Assembly (NCBI GenBank): GCA_016858145.1
Contig: JAEHOE010000064.1
Coordinates: 558,001-622,000 of the forward strand
Source of the DNA: Edaphochlamys debaryana
Lineage: Eukaryota; Chlorophyta; Chlorophyceae; Chlamydomonadales
Direction: 5' to 3'
Length of the DNA: 64,000 nucleotides
Positions 1 through 10,150 of the stretch are shown here, in pieces. Each line of letters opens with the position of its first letter. Positions within the stretch are counted from its first letter, which is position 1. A model generated the notes under the pieces. It saw nothing but the letters and a program-made list of their open reading frames with translations. It did no database searches and was not told where the DNA came from. The position numbers were made by a program, and so were the translations under genes.

Positions 1-3000
1 GCGCAGCGGCGGGCGCAGAGGCAGCAGGCGCAGGGGCTGGCGGGCGGCAGCGAGCCGCAGCAGCCGCAGCCGCAGGCTGCGCCACAGGCGGCCGCCGCAG
101 GCGGTCGTGGTGAGTGGGGCTCTGGGGACCACTATGGGGCATAGCTTTTGCAGCAAGCCTTGTTTGGGAGAGGGGCGACGGCGTTCCCTCGAGTTGGACG
201 TTTCACGGGCGCGTCGCCTCGTTGTGGTGCCAGGCAAAGTTGGTTGCTTTTGCAGCAAGTCTTGTTTGTGGGGTGCGGTCCAAAACGAGCAATGCCCGGG
301 GCCGGACATCACCTGATCGTGCGCATGTCTCCTCGCTGTGCAGGCGGTCCTTCGCCCGCGCAGGCGGCCGCCTCGCGGTGCTCCCCGGGCGTGCAGGCCG
401 CCCTCCTGGGCATCCAGCTGCTGCAGGTGGGGCGGGGGCAGGGGACCGAGCGGGGGTTGCCGTAACGCTTGACATCTGTCCCATGCATGGGCGGACCCGC
501 GTATAGAGGCCTATGGTGTCCGTTGCCGCGCGGAAGCGCCCGACCCACATGCCCTTCCCTGTTCCCTCCGCGCCCACCTTCCGTGCCCACAGGCCACTTT
601 TAAGTCCCATCCCGAGTCGCGCCCCGACGTGCTCCGGCTCTGCCAGCAGGCCCTGGGCGGCGTGTGCTCCTCCGGGGCCGCCGCCGCCGCCTCGGCCGCC
701 GCCGGCGGGGGCCTGGGCGCCCCCGGTCAGGAGCTGGCGCTGCCGGCGGTGCTGCTGCTGTCCAACCTGGCGGCCTGCCACCCAACCCTGCTGTACGAGC
801 ACACGCAGCGGCTCAAGGTGGGGCAAGGGTGTGAGCACTTGACGATATGGGGGTCTAGGCTTGGGTGTCTCGTGATGGATCCTGCCCTTGATCCGCCCCG
901 GCGCTGCTCTGCTGTGAACTGCTGCATGCCGCTGACTGTCTTCAACACCTTCCTCCTTCCCGCGCCACCCCACCCGCCCACAGGACTCGCTCCAGAACTT
1001 CCTGCTGCTGCCCGCGCCCGTGGCCCTGGGGCTGCTGCTGGGGCTGTGGCCGCTGGCGCGCAACCGCAGGGACCTGTCCGACCACCTGGTCATGCTGCTG
1101 AGAAAGGTGCGGGGGGGGCGTTGTGTTGCCTCTCGTCTGGCGACGGTTCAGGGTTCAGGGTCCTGGTCATGCTGCTCAGAAAGGTGGGAGGGTAGAGGGA
1201 GGGGGAGCGCGCGGGCGCGGAGGATCTAGGCATGGTCATGCTGCTGAGAAAGGTTGGAGGGGGGCGTTGTGTTGACCCGCGTATGGCGATGGTTCAGGGG
1301 TTCAGGATCAGGGCTGTAGGGGGAGAGTGCGGGGACGCAGAGGATCTAGGGGTGCCTCCCAAGCGATGTGTGTGTGAGGGGCCATGTAGGGAAGGGCTGC
1401 CCAAACCACGGGCACGAGAGAGTCCCACTCACGTCGACTCGCCTGCGCCGCGTCATCCCTACCCACCCCCTCCGTCCCTATCCCTACCCGCCAGGTCATG
1501 TTTGCGCGCGAGGCCCAGTCCCGACTGGTGGCTGTGCGAGGCTTCCTGTTCATCCTGCTGCAGCAGCTGCGCGCGGCGGCGGGGCGGGGCTGCAGCGAGG
1601 ACGAGGAGGCGGCACTGCTGGCGGCGGCGGCGGCGATGGCGGCGGCGGGGCCCAGCTTCAGCCAGGCGTCGTCCAGCCAGGTGCGGACCGCGTGCGCCCT
1701 GCCGGTGCCCTGTGGCCCCTGCCGGTTAGGCGGGGGAGCAAGGGAGTACTTGCGGGCAGCACCCGGACACCTCCGTCCTGCCCTGAACCCGTCATTGCTC
1801 CCACGATGCGGCCTCTCTCGCGCCTCCGCGCGCCCTCCCCGCAGTCCCCCCTCAGCCAGATGGAGGCTCTGGCCAGCGGTGCGGGCGTCAGCCTCCAGCA
1901 CGAGCTGCAGGTGCGGGCAAGGAGGACGTTTGATCTGCCTAGGGATGGGCCCGAGCTGAATCTGCGGTTTCCACTCAGCAGAGCTCCCCGACCCATATCG
2001 CCCACGCGAGGCGTGCCTGGCTGGTGATATGACCACCCTTGTACGACCCAACCATTCCCCCGACCCACATCGCCTCAGGGGTTCCTGCGGCGCGCGCTGG
2101 GCCAGCAGGCTGCCGTGCGTGCTGCGCTGTACGACGGGCTGTCGGCCATCCTGGTGGCGGACCCAGGTGAGGCTGGGTATTTTGTTCGAGATGGGGACGA
2201 GTGAGCACGGCTAGACACCTAACATATCTACTGCTGGGCGGGTGGAACATGGTGTGGCTTGGTGGGGTCAGTCACACGCAACGCTTCACTCGCCCGAACC
2301 CTCCCCCAGCCTCCCGCGACGTGGTCCTGGAGCTGGTGGGGCCCCAGTTCTACCGCTACCTGAACCCGGCCATGCCCCCGCTGCACTACAAGGTGGGGGT
2401 GATGGGGTACAGACGTGCCAAGAGGGGGCGGACATGTGGGGACCACGGCGTACCAGTACACGCGGACCTAGCGCTACTCAGCCCCAAGCAATCGTCGGTG
2501 GCAGCCCCGCATCCGCCAGTCGAGGAGGCGACTGACTCAATATTACCAGTCATTCGACTACACTCAATAGCAGCCGTTCAACGCATACCAACCATGTCCT
2601 GTCTTCCGGTCCCTGCAACCCCGTCAGGCTCTGGTCAGCGGCAACGACTCCGTGCAGCTGCTTGAGCCGCTGCCCTCGCTGCTGGCGTGCGTGCGGCGCC
2701 TGGCCACGCTGTGCCGCGACCCCAGCAAGCCGGGGCCCGCGGCGCGGCTGCTGGCGGCGGCCAGCGAGGAGGTGGTCATTGGGGACGACGACGAGGAGGA
2801 GGAGGAGGCGGACGCGGCCATGGGCGCGGACGAGGCGGTGCAGGTGGGGTCGGGCAAGACAGGTCTGTTGCCGACTGTACCTGGAGGTAGCAGCCTTCGC
2901 GTTCACGGTCTTCTCTTGTCAGCATCCCTCACCCGCTTACGCCACCGCACGCTCACACAACTCTCCCCTTCGCGTTCCCTGTTTCCCATCCCCGCCAGCA

Positions 3001-6000
3001 CCTGGTTTCCAGCTGGGAGGGCTTCGCCCGCCGCCTGGTGGACTGCCACGCGGAGCACTTCGATCTCTGCAGCGCCGCAGAGCTCAACCCCACCACCTCC
3101 AGCGGGGCGGCCCGGCAGCTGCAGGTGGGCAGGACCACGGGCTCGGGCGATGCGCCTACCCCTACCTGACCTTACCGCAACGCTATGTCGCCTCTGTCAT
3201 TCTCCTCACAGCTCCCCATGTTCAACACTATGTCGCCTCCCCTGAGAATGCTTTTTTTCTCCTGTGCATGCCCCCAGGCCGCCTGCGTGCTGGGCGCCGT
3301 GGAGGTGGTGATGGAGGAGCTGGTGGCGGTGGCCACAGGTGGGGCGGTGGGGCTGGGGCGAGGGGCTCGGGAGGGGTGGGAGTATCGTTGCAGGGCACCC
3401 AGCTGGTGTGAGGCCAGCCAAGCGTCTGGAAGGCTTATGTATGGCAGCTTTGCGTGAGCCGAGATTTCACGCGGCCCTTGTCGACCCTCGCACGTGCTGC
3501 TTCTGTCCGCGCAGGTCCCCACGCGGCCGAGACCGCCAGCCGCAGCGGCGAGCGCCTCAGCACCGCGTTTGACCTGTACTGCCGGGTGTACGACGTGGCG
3601 CGGGAGGCCAAGGCCACCACCGGTGAGCGCATCCACATGCTGTATGATAGAGGCACTGAGGAACCATTGGGCGTGGCATCGAAGTGTGGGGAGCGGGAGA
3701 TGGGCGTGCGACCCCCCAACTCTGAAAGCTTCATCACATTATGACCGCAGGCGCAAGGGCCAAGCAGGCCGCCACGCAGGTGAGCGGCGGACCCGGTTTC
3801 AAGCGTTGCAGGGAACTGGCTATGTGCCGTGACCCCTGACCCCTATGTCAAGGAGCATAGGCCCCCTTGTATCGCGACACGTGCCCTCACGCTGACGCCA
3901 CCCCTTTCGTCCTCCGACCCCTTCCCACAGGCCGCCGCGGCCAGCCATGAGGGCTCGGGCGGCACCGGCCCCAACGGCACCGCGGCACCGGGCGGCGCCG
4001 CCGGTGCCGGGGCCGCCGGCGCCGCTGCCGGCTGCAAGCGCGGCCGCGAGCTGTGCCCCGACTATGTGCCCGTGGAGTCCCGCCCCGTGGCAATGACCGC
4101 CCAGTGCCTGGGCAAGCTGTGCGGCGGCGTGTCCATGCAGGGGCTGGTGCAGTGCCCCGCGAGCGAGGTGCGTGGGGGTGAATAGGAGCTGTGAGGGTGT
4201 GCGTGTGCGGGGCATAACCTGTAGGCTTTATGGGCGAGATGCCCCGTTGAGCCCTCACCCACGCCTCCGCCCCACCGCAGGAGAGCGACGGCCCCAGCGC
4301 GCACGCCCGCCTCGCCCGCAACCCCGCCTTCCGCGCCTTCGTGCTCCGCGGCTGCCTCAACGCACTGCGCGCCTCGGGCTCGGGCGGCGGCGGCACGGCC
4401 TCCTCCTCCTCTTCATCCACCTCCTCCTCTGCGGTCCTGGCGGACGCCGTTGTGGCCTGCGCGCAGCGGCGCCTGGGCCGGCAGGCGCAGCGGGAGAACC
4501 ATGCGGCTGACGTGGGCGTGGGCCCCGCGCCGGGGTCCGCCGGCCTGGGCCTGGGCATGGGCATGGGCATGGGCGGAGCGGGAGGCGCAGGGGGCGCGGC
4601 CGCGGCGGCGGGGAGCCTGGGCGATGCGCCGTGGCGGCCGCTGGCTCAGCCTCTGGTCCACCTGTGTCACGTGAGCTGGGCGGGGGTGCCGGGTGGGGTT
4701 GAGTTGAGTAAGCTGACGTCGGTGCACTGTCTTGAGCCTCACGTTGGCTCCTTTCCCACCTGTCCGCCCTCCTTTCCCTCGCCCCCCAGCTGGTCCTGAC
4801 CACCTGGAGCGGCCCCTCCAAGAAGCCACCGGCCCCCAAGAAGGCCGCCGCCGCGGCGGCGCCCATGGCGGCGGCGGCGGCGGAGCAGCAGCGACGCGAG
4901 GCGGCGGCGGCGGACTCCCTCGCAGGGCTGGCGGTGGCCTGCCTGCGGGAGGCGCTGGGCGCGGCGGCGGCGCTGGGGGGACTCGAGGGGGTGGCATGGG
5001 TGCTGCGGGGGCTGCCCATTCACTGCCAGGAAACGCAGGTGAGGATCGGGACTGCGGCCGTGGACTGGGGCCCGCAGGTGGCGGTCAGGGTGTGCAGGTA
5101 GGAAGCGCCAGGTTGAAAACCAGTTTGTCAAAGCAAGGTGTGCTGTCACTGTGGGCCGTGGGGTCTGGTAGAGCCCTACTATGGTGCTTCCCCTTGCGAA
5201 TGTAGGTCGCACTTCAGGGTCTGGTAAAGCCCTACCGGCTATGGGGCTTTCCTCTTTCTCCCTTCCCTCCTCCCTTACCTTGCCTCTCCTCTCTCCTCCC
5301 TCCACCTCTCCCCACCCCCCCCAGGCCCAGGTGGACGAGACCGACCTCCCCCCAGAGGACATCGTGGCCGCCCGCTGGCCGCACCTGGGGGACATGCTGG
5401 ACGCACTGGCGCGGGCAGCCAGCTGGAAGGTGGGGGGGAGGGACCTGACAGGGGAAGAGGGGGGGTAAGAAGGGAAGGGGGGGGAGGAGGACATGCTGGA
5501 CGCACTGGCGCGGGCGGCCAGCTGGAAGGTGGGGGCCAGGGGGGAGGGACCTGACAGGGGAAGAGGGGGGGTAGAGGGATAGGGATGGGGGTTAAGCGGG
5601 GCCCAAGGACGGGGGCAAGGGGACGATCTTCTGGCCGATCCTCACCTGCGCGCCCTTTCTTCTGCCTTCCTCCGTGCTTTCCCGCAGGAGGCCGCTGCCC
5701 TGGTGGAGGTGGTCGTGGCGGTGGCTCGGCTGCTGCCCGCGCCGGCGCAGCGGGCCGTCAGCGACGCGTGCTGGCTGCTGCTGCAGCAGGTGGGGTGGAA
5801 GGAGGGTCGAGGAGCTGGAGGGTGGTGGATAAACGGATATGCACGGCGCATTAACCCTTGGTCTTGCGTGGGAGCTGCTTGTGGGCAACACGTTGACCCA
5901 GGTCACGTGTACCGTACTTGGCGGGTTATCCTCATGGCACTCGCTTCTATGGCGGGTTCGACCTCGGCGGCGTCGACCTATCTTCCTGTGCGGAACATGC

Positions 6001-9000
6001 TGGTCTGCCGCACACCCCGTGCTCCCACCCGCCTGTGCATCCCCAGGAGGAGCCGGTGATGACTCACGCGGGCCTCGCGCGGGCGCTGGTGTCCGCCCAC
6101 GTAACGCTGAGGGGTGAGAGCGTGTGCTGGTTGGGGAGGGTGTGGGCGGGGGTATCGCCCTTGGCTCCCTCCCGCCCGGACACCCTTCGCCTTTCTCCCC
6201 GGCTGACCCCTGTTCCACGGATCCACGCCCCTTCCTCCCCCTCTCCTGCCCCCTCCCTCCCCCCCAGGCACGGACGACCTGGCCGCCATGCGCTCGGTGG
6301 CGGAGCACGCGCAGGCGGTGGTGGGGCGCACGGACGCAGCCACGCAGGAGGACGTGAGCTCAGGGGAAGGGGGAAGGGGGGGAGACGGGCGGCGGAGTGT
6401 GGGGGATGGGGCCGGACGTGGGAGTGGGGATGTGGTAGTCATCGGCCTCGCCACCTGTCTCTGCTCCTCGACCTTTGATTGCCTCGCCTCCCCGACCTGG
6501 ATTGGCTTCTGGATACCATGAGTTGCCCCTCTGACCCCCCGTCTCTCCAATCGACAGGCCGACATCCCCGCCGGCCTCAACGAGCGGACCGCGCCCTTCG
6601 CGGCTACGCAGGTACGTGCGGCCCCCTCCCCGGTCTGGTAGCACGCAGCCATCCTTGACAGCAGCGCTTCTGTCCCCTTGCGGCCCCCACATCGCCCGTG
6701 CCGCCCCCCGCCCCCTGCCTCCCTTCCTGCCCAGGTCCTGATCCAGGCGCAGGGCTGTGTGGCCGAGGGCGAGGTGCTGCTGGCGTCCGTACTGCGGGGC
6801 AGCGGCGAAGGTGGGGGCAGCGGTTGTGCGGCGGCGTGCTGTGGGTGACATGAGGCATGCGGTGCATGCTGTGCTGATGTGCAGTCAAATGGCAAGGGGT
6901 GCCACGGCGCCCAGGGCGTGCGGCACGAGCCATGCACTGCTGCCCCTGCTGGGCTTCTCGTGTAGCGTGGCCAACCCTGGTGTCCGCAACCACAGCCCTG
7001 CTGCCCCCACCCTGCCTCCTCTCCCCTCGGCCCGCAGACGCCGCCCCCGGCGGTGTGTCCTTAAGCAGCACCACCACCCACCTGCTGGTCGAGGCGCTGT
7101 GCAGGCGCCTGCAGGTGGGGTCCCAGGGTGGGGGATGGTACGGGGGCAGGTGCACCCGCGGCAAGACCGGCTTGAGGCGCGGCCCACTTTTGGCTTTATC
7201 ACTATTGTACCACCGGGGCCGCTACCAGGCAACCGGTCGGCACTTCCGGAGCACCATCAACCGGCGTTGTGAGCGCCTGAGTTTATCCTCACTCCCACGC
7301 GCCGCCTCTCCGCAGGGGCTGGTGGGGGTGCTGTCGGTGGTGACCAACTCCAAGCACGGCACGCCGCAGGTGGGGGCTGTGGGGTGGACCAGGACTCGTG
7401 GAAGATAAAGGACAGCCGCTTGAGGGCAACGGGTACTCGCTTGGTCGTGGAGTGGCCATCTCCTGTCTCCCTTGACTTCCCTATCCTCGGCCTCCTTTGT
7501 ATGCCCTCAGCCCCGCTCCCCTCACCCGCGCAGGTCCTGGAGAAGCAGGCTGACGTGGTCATCGGCACGTACAGGTACGGGCGCGGTCCCGCTCCTGGGA
7601 CGAGCACGTACAGCTGGGAGGCGAGCAGGGCTATGGTGGACTCCCAACGCGCCCAAAGCACGCCCTGACGCACGCCCCGTCGTACGCCCCAAAGCACGCC
7701 CCGCGCCCTGCCTCCAATCCCTACAGGCTGCTGGGCAAGCTGGCCCGCGCCCACCTCCCTCGCAAGGGTGAGGGGTTACCGTGTTGGGAGAGGATGCAGG
7801 GCCCCTGGTACCAACGCCATGTGCGCGCGTCCCTTGCAGCTGGCAAGCTTTAGGCGCCCACACTTCTGCCCCGCCGCCCCGCCCGACCCAGGTGCTGCTG
7901 CTGCCGCGGGGCCCAAGCCGCCGCCCATTAAGCGGCCCTTCCAGGTAACGTCAGGGAGCTCGCGCGAGCCGGTCAAGCAGTACACATTTTGAGCGTGCTA
8001 AGCATTGAACATATGATTCCAGCATCCCCCATCTTCCCGCTGGCCACTTCCACCACACGCCCCCACCCGCACGAGCTGGGCTTCTGCATGCACCGCGGTC
8101 TCGGGCCGAACGACCCACCCCTGTCCTCGACCTGATCCTTCCCATGCCTTTGCTTCCTCCTTCCCCTCCCCAGGAGCTGGCCTCCTGCGTGCACCGCGAG
8201 CTGACGCCCAACGTGTACAAGGCCCTGGTGGACGAGCTGGCGGCCAGCAACCCCGTGCAGCGGGGGCCGGACGAGGAGGGCGACGAGCCGGGCGGCGGCG
8301 CGCCCAAGCAGACCACCGCCAAGCTGAGGCGCGACGCCAAGGCCTTCTCCGACCTCATCCACGCGGTGAGCCCTTGTGGGGCTTACTGGGCTTACTGGGC
8401 TCTCACCCCTCAGCTTTGGGGCCTCCTTCATCCTCGAGGACAGGAACGGACTGAGCGCGCCCTGCTCCCTGCTGTAAGGCTACCACATGCCCTGCTGACC
8501 CGCTCTTCGCCCTCCGCCCCCAGATCGAGGAGTGGGAGAAGCAGCTGCTGGCTCTGGACAAGGCCCACAAGGTGGGCGGGGTCTGGAGGGGGGGGGCGTG
8601 GAGGGGATAGAAACGGCGTGGCATGGCATGTGGGTCGGGGCCACAACGTCACATCCTCCTCTGCCTCCGGTGCTTCCAATCTAATGCATGTTTCTCCCTG
8701 GTACCATGGCCCTCCACGCCGCATGCCCAACCCCCCTTCCCGCCCGTTTGCCCCTCTCAGTCCCAGGGCCTGAACCTGATGCGGGGAGCCTCACGGAGTA
8801 TCAACCGCGACTTCCAGGTAAGGCACGTGAAGAGGAGGGGAGTGAAGGGGTTGGGTGAGGGGGCCATTGGTGCTTCTGGGTGGGGACATTATCAAGGGTA
8901 CAGGCTTCAGAAAGCCTGCGTGCGTGACAGGAGCGAGGAGCTGTGTCTTGATCTGGGTCGGGGCGTTGCACGTGAGTTGTGGAATGGTTACAGAACATCC

Positions 9001-9387
9001 CTTAAGTCGCCATCTGGGTCGGAGCGTCTGAGACGGTGAGGCTGTGAGGCTGGGCTAGATGGCCTAGCATCATCCGCGACTCTCAGGTAGAGCATGGAGA
9101 TCGAGGAGCAGGGAACGGAGGCCAGGCTGTGGAGGCCAGTAGCAAACGTTGGGCTGGTCGTTGGGCTGGTCGTCGAATCGTGATCTGGGTCGGCCCTAAG
9201 GCGTTCCGTTCCTGCGGCTGCGTACCATGCGCCCATGCCTCACTTCAGGCTGCCCACCACGCCTTCAGCTGCTCACCGTTCGCCCCTTGCCCCTCGGCCC
9301 CAGTTTGCCAAGCAACCCCGGAAGGCGGCTGGGAACGGAGGTGGCGCAGAGGACGTGGCGGAGCGGGCGGGGCGCGGCGGGGAGTGA
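1..9387 (+). CDS. FANCI: FANCI (Fanconi anaemia group I protein), 3' 31 exons
   Basis: Exons: 1-109, 344-426, 593-817, 984-1106, 1495-1680, 1845-1910, 2079-2166, 2310-2392, 2628-2843, 2999-3124, 3278-3338, 3515-3622, 3751-3779, 3931-4167, 4281-4670, 4790-5038, 5325-5429, 5688-5789, 6047-6113, 6268-6353, 6558-6611, 6735-6810, 7038-7114, 7316-7369, 7534-7574, 7727-7767, 7892-7944, 8174-8365, 8524-8571, 8761-8817, 9304-9387. They join without frame breaks into 1171 visible codons; the N-terminus lies upstream of the window. FANCI pairs with FANCD2 as a DNA clamp at interstrand crosslinks. Matches to animal FANCI run through the whole length: LLRK-VMFA around the ubiquitination lysine, LYDGLSAIL (animal LYEGFYDVL), the acidic GDDDEEEEE patch (exon 9), and near the C-terminus FSDLIHAIEEWEK then LMRGASRSINRDF (animal NLIFAIEQYEK and MQHMKLSTSRDF). 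Exon 15 carries an algal Ala/Gly insert. No EDGE-like C-terminal motif is seen. Identification is firm; single exon borders are inferred. Confidence 0.94.
1086..1352 (+). repeat. Degenerate tandem repeat of a FANCI exon end and donor inside intron 4
   Basis: The last 21 bases of exon 4 plus the GT donor (1086-1108) reappear at 1163-1185 and 1231-1254 with one or two changes. The downstream bases (GGGGGGCGTTGTGTTG, GGCGA-GGTTCAGGG and a later GAGGATCTAGG) repeat as well. The copied piece encodes MLLRK, the segment with the predicted ubiquitinated lysine. The two downstream copies could act as decoy donors. Confidence 0.8.
5389..5575 (+). repeat. Tandem duplication of the end of FANCI exon 17 plus intron start
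   Basis: The segment from GGACATGCTGGACGCACTGG through the donor and the following G-rich intron bases (5389-5468) is repeated about 99 bases downstream (5488-5575) with few changes. The second copy keeps a GT donor in the same context, so an alternative longer exon can be imagined. The first donor keeps the frame with the next exon (5688), so it is taken as the real one. Confidence 0.8.
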
Positions 9388-10135
9388 ATCCATGTCTTGT
9401 GGACGCGCGGTGGACTACGGCGGTGGGTGTCGAGGCAGGGACAGCCTGGGATAGCGGAGCAAAGGGACAGGAGAGTGGCACACGCAGGATGGACGCTCGA
9501 GGCTGACGGGTGGGTAGGGGTAGAGCCACGGGGTAGGGCCTGGGAGGAGCTCCAGGCTTTCATCAGCTAGGCCGCCTTTGATGCCCTGGGCCTTGACGTT
9601 CCCGCCACATGCTACACATGCACACTATGGGGGTGCAAGCCGTTTGCCCGAAAGGCAGCTAAGAGTGCGTGTAAAGCCTTGTGGCGACCTGCAGCCGTGT
9701 CAGTGCGTATCGAGAGAGGGGCGGGGGGAGCAGAGAGCGGGTGATGAGGTGCAGGGCAGGGCAGCGATCGAAGCCGCATGCGTGGCATCGTGGCATCCAG
9801 GGGCCCGCCCTTCTGCTTTCAGCTTTGTCGCATAAGCTGTGACACTAGGAGGTATCACCCGCTCCTGGGTACCTTGCTGGCTTGCTGTAGCTTTGAACCC
9901 CCCGCACCCCGCTCTCGCCAGCGTTTCATCTCGCAAGCTAGGCCGCTCCTGCCATCCAGCATTCCTTTTGATAGCCAGGCATGCGTGCGCTGCCAACGCC
10001 CTGAGCCCGACGAGTTGACCTTCAGGAGCGAGCAAGGTGCGTGGGCGAACGCGCTGCGACCTGGCTGCGACGTGCTTGGCGAGGGACTTCTGTGCCAGGC
10101 TCTGACGCGCGCTCATCCCTCTCCTTGTTATGCAG
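9388..10135 (+). other. FANCI 3' UTR with TGTAA signal, then leader of paralogue A
   Basis: No further coding exon is seen. A TGTAA at 9670-9674 fits the poly(A) signal usual in volvocine algae and would give a 3' UTR of roughly 300 bases. The rest leads into paralogue A; a pyrimidine-rich tract ending in TTATGCAG (to 10135) is a likely splice acceptor just before its ATG, so A also seems to have a spliced leader, different from that of B-E. Confidence 0.55.
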
Positions 10136-10150
10136 GTCAGCGCAACGCCG

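Noticed and set aside
203..1093. 296-residue minus-strand open frame opposite the first FANCI exons
   Set aside because: It runs through exons and introns of FANCI alike, so it is not a gene.
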